Below are positions 1 through 7,374 of a stretch of DNA of 64,000 bases, one piece after another (within the stretch, counting starts at the first letter, position 1; each line of letters begins with the position of its first letter). The DNA is taken from NCBI RefSeq assembly GCF_013366375.1, contig NZ_JABWMJ010000001.1:434001-498000 (forward strand). The letters run 5' to 3'. Both the position numbers and the translations under genes were made by a program. This DNA is from Rhizobacter koreensis (GTDB taxonomy: Bacteria; Pseudomonadota; Gammaproteobacteria; Burkholderiales; Burkholderiaceae_C). The notes under the pieces are model-generated. The model saw nothing but the letters and a program-made list of their open reading frames with translations, was not told where the DNA came from and ran no database searches.

Positions 1-2
1 CC

Positions 3-383
3 GAGGCGCAGCGCCACGGTCGTCACGTCCATCATGGCCACGGCCGCAGCGCGTTCGTCGGCGGCGTGGGCATCGGGATCGGCCTCGGCGGGTGGTACGG
101 CGACGGCTTCGGCTGGCCTTACGGCGGGCCCGGCTGGGCGCCCGGCTACACGGTGGTACCCGGGCCGCTGGTGATCGAGGAACGCGCGCGGCGGCCGGTG
201 CGGCCATCGCCGCCCGAACCGGTGGTCGAGCCGCGCCGCGGCCAGAGCCCGGCCGAAACCGAAGGCGATCGGCGCGCGTGCAACCGCTGGGCAGCGACGC
301 AGCCGGCCGCGCTCGCCGACGCGCGCGAGTTCCACCGCATGAGCCTCGACTGCCTTCAAGGCCGCGGCTACACGGTGCGGTAG
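3..383 (+). CDS. Gly/Tyr/Trp-rich protein, 5' end outside window (partial)
   Basis: The frame is open from the left edge, so the start codon lies outside the window; 126 residues are visible. The visible part begins His-rich, runs through a Gly/Trp/Tyr-rich stretch (GIGIGLGGWYGDGFGW) and a Pro/Arg-rich linker. It ends in a more ordinary segment with two cysteines (ACNRW and LDCLQGRGY). Such Gly-rich spacers are common in secreted or outer-membrane-associated small proteins of Burkholderiales, but I recognise no family. No signal peptide can be judged because the N-terminus is missing. Confidence 0.6.
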   Translation, partial: EAQRHGRHVHHGHGRSAFVGGVGIGIGLGGWYGDGFGWPYGGPGWAPGYTVVPGPLVIEERARRPVRPSPPEPVVEPRRGQSPAETEGDRRACNRWAATQPAALADAREFHRMSLDCLQGRGYTVR

Positions 384-474
384 CAGGCGGCACGCCCAGC
401 CCGTGAGCCTCAAGCGCGCTCCCGGCGCGCGCTAGCCGGGGTCTGCCCGGGTCGAGCTCTTGAGCGCCGCGCTC

Positions 475-1284
475 TCAGCGGCCCGTGCGCCAGTCGCGAT
501 ACACCACCGCCGCCACGCGTGCGAGTTCGGCGCGCGGCAGGCTCGCCGAAAGGGCGTAGCCGAAGCGGCCCTCGACCCAGTAGAAGACGTTGACGCCGCC
601 GCTTTCCTGGCTGAAGCGGAACGCCGGCTCGGCCGGCGTGGTGGCGCTGCCCGCGTGACCTGCTACGGCGACGTCGTTCGAGACGTACAGGGTGAGCCTG
701 GCGCCGCTGGCGTCGTGGTACATGAACTGCGCGACGGGTCCGCGGCCGCCGGGCAGCAGGCGACCGCCTTCGAGCGCGTAGCCGAGCTCCTGCAGGTGCG
801 GCGGCTTCATCGGCGTGCCCATGCGCCGCGACAGCCAGGTGACGAGCTGGTCCTCTTGCGCCGCGCTCACCTCGACCGGGCGCCGCACGTCAGGGCTGTA
901 GACCGCGTGCGCGACCGCAGCCCGCTGCGCGAACGCGACGCCGCTCGCGACCGATGGCGACACCGCCGGCGCCAGGCTGCCGCGCAGCACCCAGCCGCCG
1001 GCGCCGCCGAGCAGCGCCGCGACGACGGCGGCCGCGATCGCGTGCCGCGCAGCCCGTTGCGGCCGGCGCGCCGCCGCAAGCACGGGCCTCGGCACCGGCT
1101 CGTCGAGGACGGGGTCGAACAGCGCGTGCAGCTCGCGGCCTTGCGCCCGGTATGCCGCGAGTCGCTCGGCCTCGTCGGGCCGTGTCGAGAGATAGACGTC
1201 GATCTCGCGCGCACGCTCGGCGCTGAGCTGGCCGTCGACCCAGGCGTGCAGGTCGGCTTCGGTCACGGGTTCCGGGCGGTTCAT
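475..1284 (-). CDS. Anti-sigma factor, single-pass membrane protein
   Basis: Predicted to sequester the ECF sigma factor encoded just upstream and release it on an envelope signal. The 269-residue protein has a cytoplasmic N-terminal domain (residues 1-75, with DLHAWVDGQL and a YLSTRPDEAERLAAYR helix typical of RskA/RsiW-like anti-sigma domains). One membrane segment follows at about 80-101 (AIAAAVVAALLGGAGGWVL), then a periplasmic domain of about 165 residues. His13 is present but the HxxxCxxC zinc motif is not, so it would be a non-zinc anti-sigma domain. Its ATG overlaps the sigma stop by 4 nt (ATGA), indicating translational coupling and fixed stoichiometry. Confidence 0.85.
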   Translation of the reverse strand: MNRPEPVTEADLHAWVDGQLSAERAREIDVYLSTRPDEAERLAAYRAQGRELHALFDPVLDEPVPRPVLAAARRPQRAARHAIAAAVVAALLGGAGGWVLRGSLAPAVSPSVASGVAFAQRAAVAHAVYSPDVRRPVEVSAAQEDQLVTWLSRRMGTPMKPPHLQELGYALEGGRLLPGGRGPVAQFMYHDASGARLTLYVSNDVAVAGHAGSATTPAEPAFRFSQESGGVNVFYWVEGRFGYALSASLPRAELARVAAVVYRDWRTGR

Positions 1285-1796
1285 TTGCTCACGACCTTGA
1301 GACGGACCGGCTCCGCGCGGCCTTCCATCAGCGCCCGCAGGCGCTCGCGCCCGCGCGAGAGGCGCGACATCACGGTGCCGATGGGCACGCCGAGCGTGCG
1401 TGCCGCATCGGCGTAGCTCATGTCCTCGAGACCGACCAGCAGCAGCACCTCCCGTTGCTCGATCGGCAGCGCGGCGAGCGCCGACTGCAGATCGAGCAGC
1501 AGCAGCCGGTCGTGCGGCGCGGCCGGGGCTTGCGGCTCCGGCCCGTCGTCGGCGTCGAGCGGAACGGTCGCGACGCGGCGCCGCCGCACGCCGTCGACGT
1601 GCGCGTTATGCATGATCCCGAACAGCCAGGCGCGCATGTCGGCCACGGCGCGCCACAGGTGCGGCTGCGCCCACGCGCGCTCGAGCGTGTCCTGCACCAG
1701 GTCGTCGGCATCCTCACGCCGGCCGGCCAGCGCGCGCGCGTAGCGCCGCAGCCGCGGCAGCCATACCAGCAGGCGTTCGCCGTCGGCGCCGCTCAT
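1281..1796 (-). CDS. ECF-family RNA polymerase sigma factor
   Basis: A 171-residue group IV sigma-70 protein. Region 2 has the usual core-binding and -10-recognition helix (DLVQDTLERAW, then MRAWLFGIMHN). Region 4 has a helix-turn-helix (SYADAARTLGVPIGTVMSRL) ending in the basic RGRERLRALM. The length is normal for an ECF factor and there is no C-terminal extension. It is the middle gene of a three-gene minus-strand cassette, 19 nt after a COG4315 lipoprotein gene and overlapping the anti-sigma gene by 4 nt. The promoter candidate upstream of the lipoprotein gene has an ECF-type sequence, so this sigma probably drives its own operon. Confidence 0.93.
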   Translation of the reverse strand: MSGADGERLLVWLPRLRRYARALAGRREDADDLVQDTLERAWAQPHLWRAVADMRAWLFGIMHNAHVDGVRRRRVATVPLDADDGPEPQAPAAPHDRLLLLDLQSALAALPIEQREVLLLVGLEDMSYADAARTLGVPIGTVMSRLSRGRERLRALMEGRAEPVRLKVVSK

Positions 1797-1815
1797 GCGC
1801 TCGCGCGAGGGTGGG

Positions 1816-2193
1816 TCACTCGTTGATGATGTGCCAGACGCCGCGGAAGTTGTCGCCGGCCTTGTCGCCGGGCGCCTTGTCGGCCTGATAGAAGTAGACC
1901 GGCTTGCCCTTGTAAGCCCACTGCCGGGAGCCGTCGTCGCGCGTGATCACCGACCAGCTGCCTTGCGGCTGGTCCGACGCGCCGGCGGCGAGCGGTGGCC
2001 AGAGCGTCGCGCAGGGCCCGTTGCAGGCGCTCTTGCCGGCTGCCTTGTCGTTGTCGAAGGTGTAGAGCGTCATGCCGTTGGCGCCGACGAGGACGCCATT
2101 GCTCATGCGCGCGGGCGCCTGCGCGCTCGTGCTGGCACAGGCGACGAGACCGAGCCCGGCCACGGGCGCCGCAAGGAACGACAGCTTGAACAT
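1816..2193 (-). CDS. COG4315-type secreted lipoprotein, first gene of the ECF cassette
   Basis: A 125-residue protein with an N-terminal lipoprotein-like signal (MFKLSFLAAPVAGLGLVAC, probable lipid-modified Cys19). The mature part contains two copies of the YxxD-type motif of the 'predicted lipoprotein with conserved Yx(FWY)xxD motif' family: LYTFDND near residue 43 and VYFYQAD near residue 99. CNGPCATLWPP lies between them. The family's function is not established. The start is fixed by AGGAGATTCG directly before the ATG; an open frame continues upstream but without a ribosome binding site. Sitting first in the sigma/anti-sigma operon, it may be the sensor or main product of the envelope response. 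Confidence 0.88.
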   Translation of the reverse strand: MFKLSFLAAPVAGLGLVACASTSAQAPARMSNGVLVGANGMTLYTFDNDKAAGKSACNGPCATLWPPLAAGASDQPQGSWSVITRDDGSRQWAYKGKPVYFYQADKAPGDKAGDNFRGVWHIINE

Positions 2194-2240
2194 CGAATCT
2201 CCTGGAGTGACGAGCCACCCGGATGGGGCTTGCGAGGAGT

Positions 2241-2267
2241 GGACGGGTCGACGGCGTCGGTTATTCC
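2241..2267 (-). promoter_or_regulatory. Candidate ECF-sigma promoter (GGAATAA-N15-CGTCC)
   Basis: On the minus strand GGAATAA (2261-2267) is followed after 15 nt by CGTCC (2241-2245), about 47 nt before the lipoprotein ATG. ECF sigma factors typically recognise a GGAA-containing -35 and a short -10 of the CGTC type, so this fits autoregulation of the lipoprotein-sigma-anti-sigma operon. The assignment is from sequence resemblance only. Confidence 0.55.
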
Positions 2268-2359
2268 ATCGGCGCGTGCATTCGTGAGTGCTCGCCGCCG
2301 AGCCGCCCGGGCCGGGCCGTCGACGCGCGCGCCACGCGCGGCCTTGCCTTCCCACCCGA

Positions 2360-3307
2360 TCAGACGTTCTGGATCTGCAGGTCGCGTCCCGCGGCGAGCT
2401 GGCGTGCGATGAACTCGCCGATCGCGGCAGCGCAGCGCAGGCAGTCGTCGACGTAGTCGGCGGGGAAGCTCGCGTCGAAGTCGCTGCGCGCGACGGCAGC
2501 GAGGGCCATCGCGAGTTCGCGTGCATCGGCTGCGGCAACGGGCGCGGGGCCGTGCGTCTGGGTCCAGCCGTCGCCGTCGAGCCACTCGCGCGCGAGGCGC
2601 GGGACCTTGTCGTCGGCACCCGGTCGCCTCGCCCGCGAGGCGAGGTCGAGCAGCGGGTCCATGTACGCGTAGCTCACGCTCAGACGCTCGTGCGGGCCCC
2701 GCGCGCGGGCACGGCCGTGAAACACCACCTCGAACATGTTCGCGTACGCGAAGCGCGGCTCGGCCGCGGTTGCGGCAGGGGTGTCGCCGGCGCCATCCGG
2801 TCGCGCCGCATCGTCGCTCGCGCGGCGGGCGCCATCGGCGCCGCTGCTTGCGGGTGGCGCCACGGGCCGGGCCGCATCGGTGTCCGGCGCTGCGGCACGG
2901 AGCCGGGCGCCGCGGCGATTGAAGGCGCCGAGCAGGGCCTGCACGAACGCGAGCGCGTCGGCGGTCGAGCCTTCGGCCGCGATGCGCTGCCAGCGCTGGT
3001 CGATCTCCTCGAGGATGCGGCGGCGCACCGCGATCTCCGGCGCCCTCGCGTCATTGCGGTGCCGGCGTTCGAAGCGGTCGAAGATCTCCTGCAGCAGCTC
3101 GCGCTTGCGGCGATGCATCTGCACGACGTCGTGATGGCTCGGTGCGGCGTGCGGCAGCGTGGGCGTGCGCGGATGCCCGGTCACGATCAGCGGCAGCCCT
3201 GCGCCCGGGAGCACGCCTTCGAGCGCACCGCTGCTGCGGCGTGGCGCGGGATCGGCAGTTGCAGGGGGCTGAGACGTGTCCGGGGGACCGATGGTGCGCG
3301 TGACCAT
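2360..3307 (-). CDS. Protein of unknown function, 315 aa
   Basis: I do not recognise this protein. It is soluble by appearance, with no signal peptide or membrane segment. The N-terminal 65 residues are Pro/Thr/Ala-rich. A charged, probably helical region follows at about 65-130 (MHRRKRELLQEIFDRFERR, RRRILEEIDQRWQRI), then an Ala/Arg/Asp-rich low-complexity linker at about 140-185. The C-terminal domain holds aromatic-rich segments (FAYANMFEVVFHG, LSVSYAYMDPLLDL) and ends in a Cys-containing helix (ADYVDDCLRCAAAIGEF). Coding use of GC-rich third positions supports it being real. The ATG at 3307 is the first in frame; a later start is possible because the first 60 residues look disordered. Confidence 0.55.
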   Translation of the reverse strand: MVTRTIGPPDTSQPPATADPAPRRSSGALEGVLPGAGLPLIVTGHPRTPTLPHAAPSHHDVVQMHRRKRELLQEIFDRFERRHRNDARAPEIAVRRRILEEIDQRWQRIAAEGSTADALAFVQALLGAFNRRGARLRAAAPDTDAARPVAPPASSGADGARRASDDAARPDGAGDTPAATAAEPRFAYANMFEVVFHGRARARGPHERLSVSYAYMDPLLDLASRARRPGADDKVPRLAREWLDGDGWTQTHGPAPVAAADARELAMALAAVARSDFDASFPADYVDDCLRCAAAIGEFIARQLAAGRDLQIQNV

Positions 3308-3595
3308 GTGTGCGAGCGTTCCGCTCCGTGGCTGGACGGAGCTTGCCAGCAGCGTCCGTGCCCGCAGTCGGTGCGATCGGTCGCCGCGAGCGTCTCGCGG
3401 TCGGTCGCTACGGCCCGGCCAAGGAGAAACAGCCGCCGCTCGCCAGCTCGGGTCCCCAGCGGCATCGGCGGCGCCCCACCCGCGCGCAGCTTCACGGCGC
3501 AGTCGCTACGATCGACCCTTGCATGCGACGAGCGCATGGTGCCGCACCGCGGCGCCTCGTGCGGTCCTCGCGTGATCGCCCGAGCGGAGGCTCTT

Positions 3596-3925
3596 GTGAT
3601 CGAGAAGGTGTTCGCCGCTGTCGTCGTTGCCGCGTGTGCGGTGCTCCTGGTTCGCCTCAGCCTCGGGCGGCGCCGAGCGCGATTCGACGCGGCCGTCGCG
3701 AACATCACCTACCGATCGCGCCACGCCATGCGACGCTGGGCAACGCGCGCGGAGCTGCGCTGGCGGCGCTGGCGCTCGTCGTGGCTCGGCCGGCGCGCTG
3801 CGCGCCGCGCCGAGCGCATGGCTGCCGACGTGATCAATCGTGCTCGCCGCAATGCGGCCCATGCGCCGGGCGCGTCGACGCCGCCGACGCGGCTGCCCGA
3901 TCGCAAGCGCGACACCCTGCACTGA
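3596..3925 (+). CDS. Small single-pass membrane protein, unknown function
   Basis: 109 residues beginning with GTG at 3596, chosen because GGAGG sits 5 nt upstream. The N-terminus is one hydrophobic segment (VFAAVVVAACAVLLVRLSLG, about residues 4-23). The rest is very Arg-rich and helical (RRRARFDAAV, RAELRWRRWRSSWL, RRAERMAADVINRARR), so it is probably anchored in the inner membrane with a basic cytoplasmic tail that could bind nucleic acid or phospholipid. Similar short membrane-anchor plus Arg-rich proteins are, from memory, widespread in Burkholderiales as hypothetical proteins. The neighbours give no clue to function. Confidence 0.7.
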   Translation: MIEKVFAAVVVAACAVLLVRLSLGRRRARFDAAVANITYRSRHAMRRWATRAELRWRRWRSSWLGRRAARRAERMAADVINRARRNAAHAPGASTPPTRLPDRKRDTLH

Positions 3926-4027
3926 GGAACGAGCGCCGCCCTGGTCGCGGCGCTCCGGCGACCCCTGCCGTACGTCGTCCGCGGGCTGCAATCTCCCTGA
4001 ACGGCTGCACCATTTTGTGGCAATCGC

Positions 4028-4056
4028 TTGAGCTTTTTCGCTCGTTTCTATAGGAT
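4028..4056 (+). promoter_or_regulatory. Sigma-70 promoter candidate for the RNase-barstar genes
   Basis: TTGAGC (4028-4033), a 17-nt spacer and TAGGAT (4051-4056) lie in an unusually AT-rich island just upstream of the RNase gene. Transcription would begin near 4063, about 20 nt before the GTG at 4083. Confidence 0.5.
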
Positions 4057-4082
4057 ATTGGTTTCATCTTTCGGGAACTTCC

Positions 4083-4493
4083 GTGTTGTCATTCGGCTGG
4101 CTGCAGCCGCAGCAGCCGCTGCTCAGTTGGGTCTTGAGGCTCGGCCTTGCCAGCTCGATGTTCGTTGCCGGGGCGGCGTATGCGAGAGACGCCGCGCCAC
4201 CGCTCGCAACGATCGCACTCACCGAACTCCCCGCCGAGGCGCAAGCCGTCCACCGCGCGATCCGTGCCGGTGGCCCGTTCCCTTACGAGAAGGACGGCTC
4301 GGTGTTCGGCAATCGCGAGCGGCTGCTGCCCGCGCGCGAGCGCGGCTACTACCGCGAATACACGGTTCCGACGCCGCGCGCGCGTGATCGCGGGCCGCGC
4401 CGCATTGTGTGCGGCGGCCATCGTCCGCCGGTACCCGACGCCTGCTTCTACACCGCGGATCACTACGCCAGCTTCCGTCGCATCGCGCATTGA
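4083..4493 (+). CDS. Secreted guanyl-specific ribonuclease (RNase Sa/barnase family)
   Basis: Predicted extracytoplasmic endoribonuclease that cleaves after G. The N-terminal hydrophobic segment (about residues 17-34, ending AAYARD) looks like a signal peptide. The mature part matches streptomycete RNase Sa along its length: GPFPYEKDGSVFGNRERLLP, GYYREYTVPTP, RGPRRIV and YTADHYASF. By that alignment the catalytic residues are Glu92, Arg107 and His127, all present. Cys110 and Cys121 could form a disulfide. The GTG at 4083 is used; an in-frame TTG just before LRLGLASS would give a shorter signal peptide, so the start is uncertain. A barstar-like gene follows 42 nt later on the same strand, which is the expected toxin-inhibitor order. 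Confidence 0.9.
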   Translation: MLSFGWLQPQQPLLSWVLRLGLASSMFVAGAAYARDAAPPLATIALTELPAEAQAVHRAIRAGGPFPYEKDGSVFGNRERLLPARERGYYREYTVPTPRARDRGPRRIVCGGHRPPVPDACFYTADHYASFRRIAH

Positions 4494-4535
4494 GCGGCGG
4501 GAACTTTTTCTTTCGACCCCTAGGAGGAACGCGAC

Positions 4536-4931
4536 ATGCTCTTGCAGACAGTCCGTCCAAACATCGTGCAGTCGATACGGGCCTACCGTGTCGACGACCT
4601 GATGGCGGCTGCGCGCGACGCCGACCAGCATTTCCTGTACGCCAACCTGACGGCGGCGCAGTCCAAGCAGGACGTGCTCGAAGGCATCGCGGAGGCTTTC
4701 ACCTTTCCGACGCACTTCGGCAAGAACCTCGATGCGTTGTACGACTGCATGACCGACCTCGTGCACAAGGCCGGTCCGCAGCCGGGCTTCGTGGTCGTGC
4801 TCGAGCAGATTCCCGACAACGCCCGCTTCGATCGCGAGGCCCGCGAGCAGCTGCTCGACGTGTTCCGCGACGCCGCCGACTTCTGGGCTGAAAGGAAGAT
4901 TCCTTTCAGGTGCTTCTATTCTTTTCAGTAG
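4536..4931 (+). CDS. Barstar-family ribonuclease inhibitor
   Basis: A 131-residue cytoplasmic protein (no signal peptide) that should bind and neutralise the RNase encoded upstream. The signature FPTHFGKNLDALYDCMTDL (residues 57-75) corresponds to LPEYYGENLDALWDCLTGW of barstar. Asp66 and Asp70 match barstar Asp35 and Asp39, which plug the barnase active site, while barstar Tyr29/Tyr30 correspond to His60/Phe61. It carries about 25 extra N-terminal residues compared with Bacillus barstar. The start is secured by a perfect AGGAGG (4522-4527) 8 nt before the ATG, far stronger than that of the RNase, so inhibitor synthesis should exceed toxin synthesis. Confidence 0.92.
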   Translation: MLLQTVRPNIVQSIRAYRVDDLMAAARDADQHFLYANLTAAQSKQDVLEGIAEAFTFPTHFGKNLDALYDCMTDLVHKAGPQPGFVVVLEQIPDNARFDREAREQLLDVFRDAADFWAERKIPFRCFYSFQ

Positions 4932-4968
4932 CCCGCTCACAGGACCCCGCGTCCTGGGAGCGGGCTAC
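4928..4968 (+). terminator. Strong hairpin overlapping the barstar stop codon
   Basis: Arms GTAGCCCGCTC (4928-4938) and GAGCGGGCTAC (4958-4968) are perfectly complementary. An inner AGGAC/GTCCT pair (4941-4945, 4951-4955) extends the stem. The TAG stop (4929-4931) lies inside the left arm. No T-run follows, so it may act as an mRNA 3'-end stabiliser or a factor-assisted terminator. Confidence 0.5.
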
Positions 4969-5175
4969 CGAAACAAGCGCAGCCGCCGGCGACAAGCCGG
5001 TCAAGGCCTCCAAGACCGCCGCAAACAGCAGTTTCGGCACCAACATGCCGATGATGAGCAGCGCGTTCGACACGGCGATGTGGCTGACCGCGGCCTGATC
5101 CGCGGCGCGGCCTGAGCCGGCGCGCGATTGCCTGGCTCGGGCGAATCAGATCGGTCGCGGCGCCTGCCGCACGTT

Positions 5176-5199
5176 CGACGAGCCCTCAGGGGCTCGTCG
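5176..5199 (-). terminator. Hairpin with the rsmA stop codon in its loop
   Basis: CGACGAGCCC (5176-5185) and GGGCTCGTCG (5190-5199) form a perfect 10-bp stem with a 4-nt loop that contains the rsmA stop (TGA on the minus strand, 5186-5188). There is no T-run on either side. It probably marks the 3' end of the lptD-surA-rsmA transcript. Confidence 0.45.
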
Positions 5200-6031
5200 G
5201 CGTTTGGGCCTCGCCCGGCGGCACGGCGCCATCGGGCGCAGCCGCGAGCGCCAGGTACTCGCCGACCGGCACTTCCTCGGCGCGCCGCTGCAGATCGAAG
5301 CGGCCCGAAAAGCCGTGCGCGTCGAGCCAGCGCCCGAGCGTGTGGCGCAGCAGCTTTCTGCGCTGCGAGAACGCGACCGTCACCACTTCGCGCAGCCGAT
5401 CGGCGTCGACGCCTGCCGGCGCGGCGATCGGCGTCATGCGGACGATCGCCGAATCGACCCTGGGCGGCGGGTCGAACGCGTCGGGGCCGATGTCGAGCAC
5501 CGACTCGATCGCGTAGCGCCACTGCAGCATCACCGTGAGACGCCCGTAGTCCTTGCTGCCGGGGGCAGCTGCCATGCGGTCGACCACCTCCTTCTGCAGC
5601 ATGAAGTGCTGATCGACGACGTGCTCGACCGCATCGAGCAGGTGGAACAGGATCGGCGTCGAGATGTTGTAGGGCAGGTTGCCGACGACGCGGAGCTTCT
5701 GCCTCGCCGCTGCGGCGAGCGCACCGAAGTCGACGCGCAGCACGTCGGCCTCGACCACCTCGAGCGCCGCGTTCTTGCGCAGGCGCGCCGCCAGGTCGCG
5801 GTCGAGCTCGATCACGGTAAGGCGCCCCGCGCGCTCGACCAGCGGCTCGGTCATCGCGCCGAGGCCGGGGCCGATCTCGACCAGCGTCTCGCCGGGTCGG
5901 GGGTCGATCGCGTCGACGATCGCGTCGATGACCGCGGCATCGACCAGGAAGTGCTGGCCGAAGCGCTTGCGCGCCTGGTGCGCCGGCCGCGCGGAGCCGG
6001 CGCGCGGCGCCCGGGCGGTCGAGGCAACCAT
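5186..6031 (-). CDS. rsmA: 16S rRNA (adenine1518/1519-N6)-dimethyltransferase RsmA (KsgA)
   Basis: Dimethylates the two adjacent adenosines of the 3'-terminal 16S rRNA hairpin during small-subunit assembly, using S-adenosylmethionine. The 281 residues contain the family entry motif [10 protein letters not shown] (about residues 22-31), the SAM-binding [15 protein letters not shown], the acidic ELDRD loop and the catalytic NLPYNIS motif. The usual C-terminal domain follows ([20 protein letters not shown]). About 15 residues precede the first conserved motif. The ATG at 6031 lies 14 nt after the surA stop on the same strand, so it is the last gene of the lptD-surA-rsmA operon. pdxA, often found between surA and rsmA, is absent here. 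Confidence 0.96.
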   Translation of the reverse strand: MVASTARAPRAGSARPAHQARKRFGQHFLVDAAVIDAIVDAIDPRPGETLVEIGPGLGAMTEPLVERAGRLTVIELDRDLAARLRKNAALEVVEADVLRVDFGALAAAARQKLRVVGNLPYNISTPILFHLLDAVEHVVDQHFMLQKEVVDRMAAAPGSKDYGRLTVMLQWRYAIESVLDIGPDAFDPPPRVDSAIVRMTPIAAPAGVDADRLREVVTVAFSQRRKLLRHTLGRWLDAHGFSGRFDLQRRAEEVPVGEYLALAAAPDGAVPPGEAQTPTSP

Positions 6032-6045
6032 GGCGTGGTCGGCCG

Positions 6046-7374
6046 CTACTGCGGCGCGTCGCGCAGCTCGATGTACGCGCGGCCGCGCAGGTCGCGGATC
6101 CACTCCATGTACGCGTCCTCGAACTTCTGTTCGCGCACGATGTTGCGCGCCTGCTCGCGCAGCTGGCGCGGATCGACCGGCACGCTGCGCCGCTCGACGA
6201 CCTGGATCAGGTGCACGCCGAACCGCGTCGTCACCGGGTCGGAGATGCCGCCGATCGGGAGCGCGTTCATCGCCTCCTCGAACTCGCCGACGAGCTGCCC
6301 CGGCGAGGTCCAGCCCAGGTCGCCGCCGGCCGTGGCCGATGCGTCCTGCGAGTTGGCACGCGCCGCCTGCTCGAACGAGCCGCCGTCGGCAATCGTTCGC
6401 TTGAGCTGCGCGAGGCGCGTCGCCGCCGCTTCGGGCGTGAGCTCGGCCGACGGCCGCAGCAGGATGTGGCGGGCGTGCGTCTGCTGCATGGTGAGGCCCG
6501 CACTGCGGCGCTCGACGAGCTTGAGCACGTGGAACCCGGCGCCGCTGCGCAGCAGCTGCGGCGCCACCTGCCCGGGGGCGAGCGGCTGCACCGTCTGCAC
6601 GAAGACGTCGGGCAGGCGGTCCGTCGGCCGCAGGCCGATCTCGCCGCCGTTGGCGCGGTTCGCGTCCTCCGAGATGTCGCGCGCGACCGCGGCGAAATCC
6701 TCGCCGCCCTTCACGCGCGCCAGGGCGGCTTCGGCACGCGCGCGCCGCTCGGCGATCACCGCGTCGCTCGCGCCCTCGGGCACCGTCACCAGGATCTGCG
6801 CGATGTTGACCTCGCCGCTCGCCCCGCTCGCGGCACGCCGCGCCGCAAGCACGGCGTCGATCTCGGCGTCGGTCACCTTGATGCGGCTCACGACCTCGCG
6901 CTCGCGCATGCGCTCGACCAGCAGCTGGTCGCGCAGGTTGGTGCGAAAGCGCGCCATGTCGAGGCCGTCCTGGCGCAGCCGCTCCTGCAGTTGCGGCAGC
7001 GTCAGCTGGTTCTGTCGCGCGACCGCCTGCACCGCGCGGTCGATCTCGCTGTCGTCGATGCGGATGCCGCTGTCGCGCGCCGCCGTGATCAGCACGCGCT
7101 CGTCGATCAGCGACTCGAGCGCCTGCTGGCGCAGCGCGCCCGGCGGCGGCAGCTGCATGCCCGCGCGGGTGGCTTCGTCGCGAATGCGCACGATGCGGCC
7201 CTGCAGCTCGGCGGCGGTGACGAGCTCCTGGTTGACGACCGCGACGATGTAGTCGCCGCCGCGCGCTGCCGCCGGTGCAGCCGGCCGCGGGCCCTGCGCC
7301 CACGCGTTCACGATGCCGAGCGCGAGCGCGAGCGCGAAGAGGGCGCGCCGCCAGTTCAGCGGAAATTCAGTCAT
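6046..7374 (-). CDS. surA: Periplasmic chaperone / peptidyl-prolyl isomerase SurA
   Basis: Chaperone that escorts unfolded outer-membrane proteins, including LptD, across the periplasm. The 442 residues start with a signal peptide ([19 protein letters not shown]). A SurA N-terminal domain ([19 protein letters not shown]) and two parvulin-type PPIase domains follow: roughly residues 195-295 ([13 protein letters not shown] to [11 protein letters not shown]) and 305-405 ([13 protein letters not shown] to [11 protein letters not shown]), then a C-terminal helix. Its ATG overlaps the lptD stop by 8 nt, so synthesis is coupled to that of its main client. Confidence 0.96.
   Translation of the reverse strand: MTEFPLNWRRALFALALALGIVNAWAQGPRPAAPAAARGGDYIVAVVNQELVTAAELQGRIVRIRDEATRAGMQLPPPGALRQQALESLIDERVLITAARDSGIRIDDSEIDRAVQAVARQNQLTLPQLQERLRQDGLDMARFRTNLRDQLLVERMREREVVSRIKVTDAEIDAVLAARRAASGASGEVNIAQILVTVPEGASDAVIAERRARAEAALARVKGGEDFAAVARDISEDANRANGGEIGLRPTDRLPDVFVQTVQPLAPGQVAPQLLRSGAGFHVLKLVERRSAGLTMQQTHARHILLRPSAELTPEAAATRLAQLKRTIADGGSFEQAARANSQDASATAGGDLGWTSPGQLVGEFEEAMNALPIGGISDPVTTRFGVHLIQVVERRSVPVDPRQLREQARNIVREQKFEDAYMEWIRDLRGRAYIELRDAPQ

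Noticed and set aside
4083..4931. RNase/barstar pair as a polymorphic toxin (CDI or T6SS) module
   Set aside because: No filamentous haemagglutinin, VgrG, PAAR, Rhs or pretoxin domain nearby; the RNase has only a signal peptide.
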